Below the pieces are notes generated by a model. That model did no database searches and was not told the origin of the DNA. It saw nothing but the letters and a program-made list of their open reading frames with translations. From the NCBI GenBank assembly GCA_947069175.1, contig CAMTDV010000013.1, positions 11,852,501-11,916,500 on the forward strand: a stretch of DNA of 64,000 nt, read 5' to 3'. Position numbers and translations under genes: made by a program. Origin of the DNA: Scalesia atractyloides. Taxonomy: Eukaryota > Streptophyta > Magnoliopsida > Asterales > Asteraceae. Shown piece by piece: positions 47,566 to 58,167 of this stretch (the first letter of the stretch is position 1; each line of letters begins with the position of its first letter).

Positions 47566-48948
47566 ATGTCTTCTAGCCTCGCTCGTAGGAAAATGAGAGC
47601 AGGAAAAGCCCGTGAACGCATGGCTACCCAAATCGCTCAACAAATGGCTGCCGTAATACCCAATATTATAATCCAAGTTCAACAAGCACTTACCAATAAT
47701 CCCATCAATCAAGCAAACCAAAACATTTTCAACTCTTCCCCAAATACCACTAAATGCACCTACAAGCATTTCAAATCATGCGACCCTCCGAAATACAAAG
47801 GGACTGAAGGCGTCACCGCTCTCCTCCATTGGTTTGAAGAAATGGAGAGCACATTTTTAAATTGCGATTGCCCTGACGATCGCAAAGTGCGATATGCTAC
47901 CGGTCGATTATATGGGATAGCACTTACTTGGTGGAATACAGAGAAGGCCAAACGAGGTGTTGAAGATGCTATGTCCTTAACTTGGAACGAATTGAAGGAA
48001 ATCATGACCAGACGATTTTGCCCAAGGAGCGAAATCAAGAAGTTAGAAGATGAATTTTACTCATTGAAGCAAATAGAAGGAGACCACATCACCTACAACA
48101 AAAGGTTCCTCGAATTACATCAAATGGTTCCCAACATGTTCACTCCCCTCTACCGTTTGATCGAGCACTACATTCATGGTCTTCCGTCAAAGATTCAAGA
48201 CCCTGTAATAAGTACCAAGCCTGCAACTTTGGAAGCAGCAATGGAGCTAGCAACAGAGCTCACCGAGAACCGAATCCGAAACAAAGACTTCAAGGAGGAG
48301 AAGAAAAAGGATAAAGAATCGACTGAAACCTCCGACTCCACTCAACCCGAATCCCCTTCTCAACCAAATCCTAAGAGAAGAAGAGTCGGGCGACTCTTCG
48401 CTGCTACTCAACGAAATCACCCAGCTTTTCACGCCATACCCATCCGAGCTATCCCAATCACCCAAGTGGCACCCAACTCAACTTACCCAAATAAGAAACC
48501 ATATCTTGGACCTCACCCTCGATGCAACAACTGTTTTTATCACCATCCCCTTACCCTACTTTGTCGTCTATGTGCAACTTGTGGACGCTATGGTCATTTG
48601 AGCAATGTTTGTCGCACCTTTCAAGACCAAACCTCTTCTCCTACTCAAAACATGGCCCAAACTTATCATCAACCCCAACACCCCACGTTCCCATATGCTC
48701 GAGCTTGCTTCAATTGTGGCGACCCTACCCACCTTAGAAACACATGCCCTGAATTGGTTAACGTTATCAACACTCAAGCCCAGTCAAACCCAGTTAACCA
48801 AGTAAACCAAGCAAACCCCGCTCCACCGCCAGCAAGAGGAAGAGTCTTCAATATCAACGCCAATCCTGTCGAAGATAATGACGGCCCAAACAAAGATACT
48901 CAGCTAGTCTTCTTCGCCGGAGATCCAGATTCAACTCCTATCGTTTAG
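47566..48948 (+). CDS. gag: Intact Gag (capsid/nucleocapsid) protein, 460 aa
   Basis: ATG at 47566 opens MSSSLARRKMRAGK; the leader before it is non-coding. The capsid-type retrotransposon Gag domain spans about residues 66-235 (CTYKHFKSCDPPKY, LLHWFEEMEST, ALTWWNTEK, RRFCPRSEIKKLEDEF, TYNKRFLELHQMVP, ELTENRIRN). A basic and proline-rich stretch follows (EEKKKDKE, NPKRRR), then two CX2CX4HX4C zinc knuckles, C336/C339/H344/C349 and C381/C384/H389/C394, which bind RNA. Upstream is an extra Cys-rich piece, CNNCFYHHP. It stops at DSTPIV, where full-length relatives run on into protease. Being the only intact large ORF of a young element, it is probably a working particle protein. Confidence 0.93.
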   Translation: MSSSLARRKMRAGKARERMATQIAQQMAAVIPNIIIQVQQALTNNPINQANQNIFNSSPNTTKCTYKHFKSCDPPKYKGTEGVTALLHWFEEMESTFLNCDCPDDRKVRYATGRLYGIALTWWNTEKAKRGVEDAMSLTWNELKEIMTRRFCPRSEIKKLEDEFYSLKQIEGDHITYNKRFLELHQMVPNMFTPLYRLIEHYIHGLPSKIQDPVISTKPATLEAAMELATELTENRIRNKDFKEEKKKDKESTETSDSTQPESPSQPNPKRRRVGRLFAATQRNHPAFHAIPIRAIPITQVAPNSTYPNKKPYLGPHPRCNNCFYHHPLTLLCRLCATCGRYGHLSNVCRTFQDQTSSPTQNMAQTYHQPQHPTFPYARACFNCGDPTHLRNTCPELVNVINTQAQSNPVNQVNQANPAPPPARGRVFNINANPVEDNDGPNKDTQLVFFAGDPDSTPIV

Positions 48949-49223
48949 TTTTATGTTTTTCCATGTGTAGACTGTTAGAGAAATTATTGGATATTATATA
49001 TATTGTTTTCAGTACATGCAATTTCATAGGCCGCCGCTCCCCATTACCTATGAGCGTGAGCTGTTCCCCATTACCTATGAGCGTGAACCTGGCGTGCCCA
49101 CATTTATTTTCATTTTCAGTACATACGATCGGCTCCGTTTGATTGAGCCTTGATCGCACATACATTTTTCATTACCAGTATCTTGTGGTTGTTGTGTTTG
49201 ATATAAAGTCGCATAGAACTAAT

Positions 49224-49340
49224 CATAACACGCGGATAAAGTCAATGAGAATTTGACAAGAATATGGTGGATACGCCGCTGGTACTTCCTATATATAAGT
49301 ATTCTTGTAAAAGGATCAGAGGCATTATCTGGCGATTATG
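49224..49340 (+). repeat. Stem-loop module copy 1
   Basis: Main stem TTTGACAAGAATA (49252-49264) with TATTCTTGTAAAA (49300-49312), one mismatch. Loop GGTGGATACGCCGCTGGTAC then TTCCTATATATAAG. Outer arms CATAAC and GATTATG. Confidence 0.7.
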
Positions 49341-49654
49341 AGAGGTTCCATGCATAGGCTGTTGTGTGATTATTGTTTAGATTAAGTTTATCATTTTCAG
49401 TATATGCAATTTCATAGGCCGCCGCTCCCCATTACCTATGAGCGTGAGCTGTTCCCCATTACCTATGAGCGTGAACCAGGCGTTGCCAACATAAGATCGG
49501 CTCCGTCCGATTGAGCCTTGATCTCACAGACATTTTTCATTTTCAGTACACACAATACGATCGGCTCCGTTTGATTGAGCCTCGATCGCACAGACAATTT
49601 CATTATCAGTATGTTGTGGTTGTTGTGTTTGTAGTAGAGTCGCATCGAACTAAC

Positions 49655-49771
49655 CATAACTTACGGATAAAGTCAATGAAAATTTGACAAGGATATGGTG
49701 GATACGCCGCTGGTACTTCCTATATATAAGTATTCTTGTCAAATGATCGGAGGCATTATCAGGCGGTTATG
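49655..49771 (+). repeat. Stem-loop module copy 2
   Basis: Stem TTTGACAAGGATA (49683-49695) with TATTCTTGTCAAA (49731-49743); A to G in the left arm leaves a G-U pair. Outer arms CATAAC/GTTATG and inner GATAA/TTATC. Confidence 0.75.
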
Positions 49772-49988
49772 AGAGGTTCCATGCATAGGCTGTTTGTGTG
49801 GTTAGGTTATCCATTTTCAGTACATGCAATACGTTCGGCTCCGTTTGATTGAGCCTTGAGCGCACATCCATTTCATTTTCAGTACATGCAATACGATCGG
49901 CTCCGTTCGATTGAGCCTTGATCGCACAGATATATTTCATTTCAGTATTTTATGTTTGTTGTATTGGTTGTAGAGTTGTAGGACTAAT

Positions 49989-50105
49989 CATAATTCACTG
50001 ATAAAACCAATGAAAATTTGACAAGAATATGGTGGATACGCCGCTGGTACTTCCTATATATAAGTATTCTTGTCAAAGGATCAGAGGCCTTATCGGACGG
50101 TTATG
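49989..50105 (+). repeat. Stem-loop module copy 3
   Basis: Perfect 13-bp stem TTTGACAAGAATA (50017-50029) with TATTCTTGTCAAA (50065-50077). Same loop. Inner GATAA/TTATC kept; outer pair shortened to CATAA/TTATG. Confidence 0.75.
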
Positions 50106-50145
50106 GAAAGTTTTATGTAGGATTTATTAGTTCTTGGTAACTAAT

Positions 50146-50262
50146 CATAACTTATGGATAAAACTAATGAAAATTTGGCAAGAATATGGTGGATACGCCG
50201 CTGGTACTTCCTATATATAAGTATTCTTGCCGAAGGATCAGAGGCATTATCAGGCGGTTATG
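50146..50262 (+). repeat. Stem-loop module copy 4 (compensatory change)
   Basis: Stem TTTGGCAAGAATA (50174-50186) with TATTCTTGCCGAA (50222-50234): the A-U pair of the other copies is a G-C pair here, and one U-A became U-G. Outer CATAAC/GTTATG and inner GATAA/TTATC intact. Confidence 0.78.
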
Positions 50263-50721
50263 AGAAGTTCCATGTAGGATTTAGTATTGCCTTGGTTGAA
50301 ATTATGTTGCATTTATATCATCTCACTATTTAAAGAAATTGGATTGTGATCCATTTTTATATAGACTAACCTCTCCATCATAACGAACGAGAGAGGAACT
50401 GTCACCATTCAAACATATATGCTATCAGAATGTGGATACAATTGTTAGTTGTTGTGTCTATTTGTGTAGATTGTAGAATTTCTGCCTTAGGATATAACCC
50501 TAAGCATATTCAAACTCTTATGCATGATATCATTTTAGCGAATCATTCCTGCTTAACAATACTTATACAGTAGGCAACAAAAAGCGATTCCTGTATTAGG
50601 ATACTTAACCTTTACAAGGAACGTTACCGCCTCAAACAAAAACCTAAACCCTAATTTTCTTCTAAAAATGTAACCGGCAAACTCAACACTATCATTCTTT
50701 TAGTCAACTATATCCCTAATT

Positions 50722-50757
50722 AAATTTCGGGACGAAATTTCTAAAAAGCAGGGGATA
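50722..50757 (+). promoter_or_regulatory. Palindrome and polypurine tract of the gag-only element
   Basis: AAATTTCGGGACGAAATTT (50722-50740) then AAAAAGCAGGGGATA. Confidence 0.88.
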
Positions 50758-50942
50758 CTGTAACATCCGTCCAAAAACGGATTTACCAAACCCGCTCCGT
50801 TTATCAACCGAACAGTCAGTCAAATTTTTCGTTGCGAATTAAATGCCCAAAATAATTTTAAACGATCCGTAATCACTTATTATGCGGGGATATATATTTA
50901 GTTTTTGAAAAACTGATAAAAATAACAAAATAAAAATGTTTG

Positions 50943-51022
50943 AATCATGCCGGGTTTCGAACTCGGGTCTCTACCGGTTCAACCAAACCCTTAACTCACA
51001 CACCGTAAACCACTCCGCCACT
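50943..51022 (-). other. Antisense tRNA-like module in LTR4
   Basis: Same sequence as the LTR3 module (offset 6413). Confidence 0.55.
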
Positions 51023-51287
51023 TTGATTTTCTGTTAAGTAAATGGATTTATTAAATCAAATAATGATGTGCGGAATTCAAACTCAGTCAACTCGCGCCCC
51101 AAACAGCTGTCGTCGGAAATTCCGACGACTTCGCCCATAAATTACGCAATCGCTCAATTTAACCAATTAGTTGACTCCAGCGACAGCTAGCCAACGTCTG
51201 GAAACCGCGTCATCATCCAAAATCGCCGGAGAACAGTTGACTTCGAATATAGACCGAATTCAGACCCCATTCTTCTCGTTGCTACCC

Positions 51288-51295
51288 TATAAATA
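51288..51295 (+). promoter_or_regulatory. LTR4 TATA box
   Basis: TATAAATA, as in LTR3. Confidence 0.55.
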
Positions 51296-51728
51296 CACCC
51301 ACAACTCGCCAGAAGTTTTTCACACTCAAATCGCACCCTTTCTCGGCGAAAAATCACTCGCCGGAGATTCTTGATACTTCGCCGGAAAAACGTATCAGTA
51401 ATCTCTGAGCTTACTGAACCCCCTAAACCTTCACCGAAGTCACCCACAACCTTTTCAAGCCTTCGGAAGACTCTCTGCTGCAAGATACTTGTCGCCGGAA
51501 AAAGACTTCTGTCGCCGGAGTTCTGCCGGAAAACAGAGTAAACTCAGTCGGTACCCTTCACGCCTAATTCCTTTCCTTTTTACTTTTATCTCGTTTGTAA
51601 ATGATCATTTAACGCTAAAGAAACATGAATCAACATTATGAACCAGTCCGTCGTCACTTCCGGTTAAAACCGGTGAAGAAGACGAAGTTCGATAATGGTT
51701 AAGTATAATTAAATTCAAGTTATTTACC

Positions 51729-52143
51729 GGGTTAGACACACAGTCCAGCGGTGGACTGTGTGCACTTTTAACGCTAAGGTCACGAGTTCGATTCCGGTTT
51801 CACACACGCCGCCTCGATAAAAATCCTTTTTTTTTAACAAACTGAACCGGAGTCGCCTGGCGTATATGTTAAGTATATTGATAACCGAGTTACAACCAAG
51901 TGTGACACACAGTCCAGCGGTGGAGTGTGTGTCCGCTAACCCACAGGTCCCGGGTTCGAGACCTGTGGAGCGCACCGGTTATTGAGATTAAATTCGTTTT
52001 TAATAATAAATGATTTCTGTTAATTCTAATTAATATATATATATAATTAAAATCGGATATATAACGGGTTAGACACGTAGCTCAGTTGGTAGAGCTGCGT
52101 GCACGCGTACGGGAGGTCTCGGGTTCGAGCCTCACCCGGCGCA
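51729..52143 (+). other. Three sense tRNA-like modules in LTR4 (51729-51809, 51898-51974, 52066-52143)
   Basis: Same as LTR3. Confidence 0.65.
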
Positions 52144-53203
52144 CAACAATATGCTATAAACCGGTCAACGATAGTCAAAGTCAACGGTCAACGCGTACTG
52201 TAGCAATAAAATAAAATATTTTTTTATTATTTTTATTTAATTATTTTAATTAAAAATCAATTATAAATACTTAAAAATAACATTTTTAAGGTTAGAAAAT
52301 AGCCTCCAACTCACAAAAAATACACCCAACAATCCTACTAAAATAGATTAATAAAACCCGTTTACTTACCGAACCATTATGCGATTTATCTAGGTTTAAT
52401 CTCACTTGTGGTTAAAACCACTTCGCGTGCAATCAACGTCATCAACCGAACGCACCCAATGTGAGTGAATCTTACAATTCCCCCTTTTAAATTACATGTT
52501 TTGGGGTGTGTCATGTGTTATGAAATAATTAATTTATTTACTTAAACTTGTGCCATACCACATCGTGACTTAAACTTAGATTGATTTATTGTTGTGATTT
52601 ACTTATATTCCGTTTGTCAAAATACATGAAACTCATACATTAAGCCCATCAGTTCCTCGTGGGAAACGAGTAGAACATCGCGTGCTTCATTTCAAATTCA
52701 TTATTGTTCATGTGTGTTGTGTTATTCATATTATCATGTTTATGCAATTCATTCATCAGGCCCCTCAGTTCCTCGTAAGAGACGAGTTGAGCATCGCGTG
52801 CCTTTAATTGTTCCATTATTATTCATGAGTGTTTCATTTAACATTCTATGATTGCCGATTAAGTTACATCTATTTTTACTCATGTATGGTTGTGCACATA
52901 TTTCATAATCAATTTAAGTAAATTGTTCAAATGTTTTCCATAGGATTCACTCGCCAACATTATGTTGATCCAAAAACCTTTTTACACATGATACAGGTGA
53001 ACAGGTTGAAGGAAGAAAAACATAGGATATGCCTTAGAAGAGAACCAAGAAGCTTAGACTGATAGATAGAAGATGTTGTATATTTTATTTCCTTTAAATT
53101 GTATTAATGAATATGAAACATATAATAAATGTCATGAGCTTTGATGATAACCCAATTATGCCCCGATCACCTTTTTCGCTGCGGGTCGGGGTGTGACAGG
53201 CTA

Positions 53204-54563
53204 GACAACATCGAGGGGGTAAAAGATCAGGAAGGTCTCACAACGCTTGGCCACACAAATCGCGAAACAAATGGCCGCGGTACTTCCTGACATTGTGGTT
53301 CAAGTACAACAAGCTCTCGCCACAAATCCCACTAATCCTCCCCAACAACATGACCAGAACATCGGCAACCCTCCTACCAGCAAGTGCTCATACAAACATT
53401 TCAGGTCTTGCGATCCTCCTAAATTTGAAGGGACCGAAGGTTTCACTGCTCTCCTCCATTGGTTTGAGGAAATGGAAAACACATTCCTCAACTGCGATTG
53501 TCCTGAGGATCGCAAGGTTCGATACGCAACCGGGAGACTATTTGGGGTAGCACTTACTTGGTGGAATACAGAGAAGGGTAAGAGAGGAGTCGAAGATGCT
53601 ATGGCCTTAACATGGGAAGAGTTAAGGGAAATAATGACAAGGCGCTTCTGTCCAAGAAGCGAAATCAAGAAGTTGGAAGATGAATTCCACTCGTTAAAGC
53701 AAAAGGAAGGAGATCATACTTCCTACAACAAAAGGTTTCTAGAGTTGAACCAAATGATCCCCAACTTGTTCACCCCAGTGTACCGTTTGGTTGAACACTA
53801 TATTCGAGGTCTCCCCTCAAAAGTTCAAGACTCAGTTCTAAGCACTTCGCCTGCGACACTTGAAGCCGCGATGGAACTAGCTACCGAACTCACCGAAAAT
53901 CGCATTCGAAACGGTAAATTCAAAGAGGAGAAAAAGAAAGCCCCCATTGAGGTTCAAACTTCAAACCATTCTGGTTCCTCTTCGAAGTTTACTAGTAAAA
54001 GGGATCGAAGCGCAAGAAACTTTGCTGTCACACAAGCAAATTTCCCTATCCCTGCTGCACCCACCACTCAAGTTGCCCCTTCACCTGCACCATATAAAAA
54101 GCCATACTCCGACCCATTACCAAAATGCAACCGTTGCCAATATCATCATTTTCCTGATCATCCCTGCTAACATTGCACCAGCTGTGGTCGCGCAGGTCAT
54201 ACTGTTCAAACCTGCCGCATGCCACAGCGGACGAACCGCCACCAGCCTTTAACCCAAACCCACCAACAAATAATGGGTCAAGCCCAACAACCCCTACTAT
54301 TACCACCTACCCAACATTTAGCCCAAACATACTACCAAGCCAACTATCCCATGGTGCAACCTATGCGGGCTTGTTACAACTGTGGAGACCTAAACCACTT
54401 TAGAAACACATGTCCACGTTTGGTGAACATCATTCATGCCCAAGCTCAAGTAAATCCGGTGAATCAAGCTAACCAAGCTCCACCACCTGCAAGAGGAAGA
54501 GCTTATAACATCAACGCCAATACTGTTGAAAATAATAACGGCCCAAACGAATCACCCAACTAG
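53204..54563 (+). pseudogene. gag: gag of the host gypsy element, body (start at 44336)
   Basis: After the younger insertion, gag resumes at 53204. The frame from the ATG at 44336 is out by one base against the main Gag frame, which reads from about 53247 (LATQIAKQMAAVLP). Gag core motifs match the inner element's Gag closely (CSYKHFRSCDPPKF, LTWWNTEKGKRG, FCPRSEIKKLEDEF). An in-frame TAA at 54168-54170 follows residues PDHPC, where the inner Gag reads on. Beyond it the frame continues with both zinc knuckles (CTSCGRAGHTVQTC, CYNCGDLNHFRNTC) and ends at 54561-54563. So: start separated, one frameshift, one stop; dead. Confidence 0.88.
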
Positions 54564-55285
54564 TTTTTCCTCGCCAAGAATCAAGACTCAACTCCAATCG
54601 TCTAGTTTTAATGTTTTCTTTATGTTATCTCAATCTTTCCGTATCCCAGTTGTAAAATTTGGAAATTATGTATCCAAGAATTTTAATGCGATTTGATATT
54701 ACAGTTTTGTTCTATACTCATTGATTTAACATTCATATCATCATACATCTCGACGTATCTCAATCTCATCATTTAAAGAAGTTGGGTTGTGTCACACTTC
54801 TACATAGACTGACCCCTTCATCATAACCAACGAGAGAGGTACTGTCATCATTTAGTCATGTATCATTTCAGAATTGAGACTCAAGTTTTGTTCGTTGTGT
54901 TGTTTATGTTTTAGAGTCACATAGAACTGATCATGATTTACTGATAAAGCCAACGAAAATTTGACAAGAATATGGTGGATACGCCGCTGGTACTTCCTAT
55001 ATCTAAGTATTCTTGGCAAAGGATCAAAAGCATTACCAGGAGGTTATGAAAAGTTCCGTGTAGGTTTAAATATCGTTATGGTTGAAGTTTTTGTTTTATG
55101 ATACATACCTTATCATTACAAACGTATCAGTTCCCGCAAAACTATTATGCATAAAATCGTAAGCGACATCAAAGATCAAACCCGAGAAGCACAGAATGTT
55201 TCAGTAACAGAAAAGGGATGTACGCAAGGAGCCGTCTTGTGGAGCTAAACAAAAAAAATAATAAATAAATAAATAAATAAAATAA
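54564..55285 (+). other. Non-coding spacer in the host element where protease and reverse transcriptase should be
   Basis: No ORF. It begins with a remnant of the gag 3' end (CTCCAATCGTCTAG), contains stem-loop module copy 5, and ends in an (AAAT)n run at 55255-55285, just before integrase sequence starts. Confidence 0.7.
54932..55048 (+). repeat. Stem-loop module copy 5, in the host element
   Basis: Stem TTTGACAAGAATA (54960-54972) with TATTCTTGGCAAA (55008-55020), one A-G mismatch. Loop GGTGGATACGCCGCTGGTAC unchanged, then one change in TATATCTAAG. Outer arms CATGAT and GTTATG can still pair with wobbles. Confidence 0.72.
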
Positions 55286-56604
55286 AATTTTGAAACTAAA
55301 TCTGACGGTATTCTGTACTATCTAGATCGTATATGGATTTCTGACCACAACAATCTTCGTGAAATTCTTGTGAATAAAGCTCACAAAACGCGATACTCTA
55401 TACACCCAGGAGCCGATAAGATGTATCAAGACCTACGATATACCTATTGGTGGCCTGGAATGAAAAAGGATATTGCTGTTTTTGTTTCTAAGTGCCTTAC
55501 ATGTTCCAAGGTGAAAGCTGAACACCAAAGACCCTCAGGACTTCTGGTCCAACCTGAAATACCTGTATGGAAGTGGGAAAATATAACCATGGACTTCATT
55601 ACCGGGTTACCTCGCACTTCTGGTGGGTATGACACTATATGGGTAATAATCGACCGACTTACAAAATCAGCTCACTTTATTCCTATCCGCGAAGATTTCA
55701 AGAACGAAAAGCTAGCTCGTATTTATATCAGCGAAATCGTAAGTCGACATGGTGTACCGTTAAGAATTATTTCTGATCGTGATGGTCGTTTCACTTCACG
55801 AACATGGCAAGCAGTACAAGCCGCTATGGGTACGCGACTAGATCTCAGTACCGCCTATCATCCTCAAACTGATGGTCAATCTGAACGCACCATTCAAACT
55901 CTTGAAGATATGCTTCGAGCATGTGTCATAGACTTCAAGGGAATTGGGACGCTCATCTACCATTAGTCGAATTTTCGTACAACAACAGCTATCATTCAAG
56001 CATCGGCATGGCACCTTTTGAAGCCTTATATGGTCGTAAGTGCCGATCTCCAGTATGTTGGCACAAAATTGGGGAAGCTCAAATCACTGGTCCGGAATTG
56101 ATTCAAGAAACCACAGACAAGATCCATCAAATTCGAAACAATCTTCTAGCGGCTCAGAGTCGTCAAAAGAGTTATGCAGATAAACGACGAAAGCCTTTAG
56201 AGTTTAACATTGGTGATCATGTACTTTTGAAAGGCAAGCTAGCACCACGCTACGTAGGACCTTTCAAGATACTCGAAAGAGTAGGACCTGTAGCATACAA
56301 GCTTGATCTACCAGAAGAACTCAACAGGATTCATCCCACATTCCACGTATTAAACTTGAAGAAGTGCCTCGCTGATGAAAACCTCCACATTCCTCTGGAA
56401 GATATTCAGATTGACGAATCTATGCATTTTATTGGGAGACCAGTAGAGATCATGGATTTCGGAGAAAAACGTCTACGACGAAGTCGTATTCCAATTGTTA
56501 GGGTACGCTGGGAGCCGAAACGGGGACCTGAGTTTACTTGGGAACGTGAAGACTCAATGCGTGAAAAATACCCGCATCTTTTTCCTACTACTTCTACTAC
56601 TTAA
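55286..56604 (+). pseudogene. Ty3/gypsy integrase (HHCC, DDE core, GPY/F, chromodomain-like tail), frameshifted
   Basis: In-frame from 55286 without its own start, since pol upstream is missing. The zinc-binding part shows NKAHKTRYSIHPGADKMY, YWWPGMKKDI and CLTCSKVKAEHQ. The DDE core has ITMDFITGLP, IISDRDGRFTS and QSERTIQTLED. A one-base deletion near 55940 (after IDFKG) moves the frame; 55921-56604 carries on with FSYNNSYHSSIGMAPFEALY, then RPVEIMDFGEKRLRRSRIPI and KYPHLF. GKLAPRYVGPFKIL keeps an intact GPF motif, but about 14 residues before it (present at 1-447) are deleted in frame. Confidence 0.9.
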
Positions 56605-56637
56605 ATTTCGGGACGAAATTCCTAAAAGTAGGGGATA
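56603..56637 (+). promoter_or_regulatory. Palindrome and polypurine tract of the host element
   Basis: AAATTTCGGGACGAAATTC (56603-56621, one mismatch in the palindrome) then AAAAGTAGGGGATA. Confidence 0.87.
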
Positions 56638-56822
56638 CTGTAACATTTGTCGAAAACGGGTTTTACCAAACCCGCTCCATTTGTAATCGAATATCAAGTT
56701 ATAAATGTGACGTTGCCTATTTATGTTTATTTTAATTTTTAATGATACATAATTAATAAACAAACTAAACCATAAAAGTTATAATTGATAAAAAGTATAA
56801 ATAAAGTAACAAAAAATAAAAT

Positions 56823-56904
56823 GTGGCTCCCGGGACTCGAACCCGGGTCAGCCAGGTTGTGAACTCCAAAGACTTAACACTCACACGCATAACCACTTCG
56901 CCAC
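56823..56904 (-). other. Antisense tRNA-like module in LTR5 (best preserved)
   Basis: Reverse strand: GTGGCGAAGTGGTTATGCG at the 5' side, then CCCGGGTTCGAGTCCCGGG and GAGCCAC. The T-arm is perfect and GTGGC pairs with GCCAC as an acceptor. The long middle part suggests a class II (Leu/Ser-type) ancestor. Confidence 0.65.
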
Positions 56905-57750
56905 TTGTTTGTTTTCTGTCAACTCTAGGAAACAAATAAATCTTATAAACAAACATAGATTAACCGGTTGCGCCAACTGAAAACCGTAATCGGCTATTCA
57001 ACCGTCTAAAACGTTTGAATAATCGCGAATTCAGGTTTATAACCGATGCACCGACGATTCTAATCAATTCAGACTTGAATTGACTTAAATTATGATGATG
57101 ATCGGTTTTATAACCGAAGATATTCCATAATCTGAATTACTTCAATCAAAGACCTCTCTTGCGACTCAAAATACTCTGCAAGACCTCCAATTACATTTCC
57201 GCACACTTTTCAGCCCACCGGAGAAGCTTTTTGAGCTCGCCGGAAAGTTTCCGCTGTTCGCCGGAAAACCGTATTCTTCATCAAAACGGTGAGTCTTTCA
57301 ATACCGTCGTGGTCTAACAATTGTTAAGCTATTTCTAACTCAAACCTTTCAATTGAAATCAAATTCAGACGCTGCTATCGGATAATTCCAGTTCGCCGGA
57401 AAATTTCTGGAAATCTTTATTTTCATCTGTGAATCGGTAAGGACATTCAAACACTCTGTTAACATTTGTTTATCACTTCAATTCCACGATTAGCTAATCA
57501 AAACGGTTAATTGTCTTGCTCAGTTGAAGTTCATAAAAACAGAGACCGACGCCTTGCCGGAATTCTGAAATAAATCGTTCACCGGTATGTTTACTTCTAA
57601 TTATCGTCTCTGCCATTTCATATTAGTCTGTACAATGCTTATCAATCGAATTAAACAAGATATAATGGTGTAATCTACTGCCTGTAAAAGCTAACGAAGA
57701 AGATGAACTGTGATAACATTATAAGGATAATTAAAATTGGTATTTTGAAC

Positions 57751-58167
57751 GGGTTAGACACACAGTCCAACGGTGGACTGTGTGCGAACAAAAACACGCA
57801 TACGTCCCGAGTTCGATTCTTGACACACGCACCTTCGCAGTAATAAAATGCCTTTTTGTTTAAAACTAAACCGGGTTAACTCCATTATATGTTAAGTATA
57901 ATAAAAACTAGGATATTTACCAAGTTAGACACACAGTCCAGCGGTGGACTGTGTGCCAAACTAAACCACAGGTCCCGGGTTCAAGACCTGTGGAGTGCAC
58001 CGAGTCGTTACGTTAAAATCTTTTTAAAACAAATGATTTTCGGATTAATCTAATTAGTATATAAATATAATTAAAAACAGAAATATTTCGGGTTAGACAC
58101 GTAGCTCAGTTGGTAGAGCTGCGTGCACGCGAACGGGAGGTCTCGGGTTCGAGCCTCACCTGGTGCA
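57751..58167 (+). other. Three sense tRNA-like modules in LTR5 (57751-57831, 57923-58000, 58091-58167)
   Basis: As in LTR2. In module 1 the left arm is CACACAGTCCA with loop ACGG in place of GCGG. Module 2 has B-box-like GGTTCAAGACC, module 3 GGTTCGAGCCTC. Confidence 0.65.

Larger units (their letters stand above)
48949..50721 (+). other. Non-coding region with two families of structured repeats, in place of pol
   Basis: No ORF. Three blocks (48990-49165, 49395-49600, 49805-49945) repeat LTR2-type sequence: CAGTACATGCAATTTCATAG, CCCCATTACCTATGAGCGTG and the CGATCGGCTCC...GAGCCTTGATCG hairpin. Between and after them stand four copies of the stem-loop module centred on GGTGGATACGCCGCTGGTAC. 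50340-50700 is unique sequence without a recognised feature. Confidence 0.75.
44346..53198 (+). mobile_element. Young non-autonomous gag-only LTR element (TR-GAG type), TSD GGCTA
   Basis: Two 2440-bp LTRs (44346-46785, 50759-53198), Met-tRNA primer site, leader, one intact gag ORF, 1.8 kb of structured non-coding repeats, polypurine tract. Target duplications GGCTA at 44341-44345 and 53199-53203 are perfect. The LTRs look identical except at 46763 (C) and 53176 (T), so insertion was recent. There is no pol at all; movement would need enzymes from a relative. This layout fits the TR-GAG class known in plants. Confidence 0.93.
50759..53198 (+). mobile_element. 3' LTR (LTR4) of the gag-only element
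   Basis: 2440 bp, the same sequence as LTR3 as far as read, apart from T at 53176. Confidence 0.93.

Noticed and set aside
49224..50262. Hammerhead ribozyme (retrozyme) in the stem-loop modules
   Set aside because: CTGATAAA...GAAAA precedes the long stem and recalls a hammerhead core. The core G after CUGAU is missing, other copies read GGATAAA, and there is no cleavage triplet after the stem.
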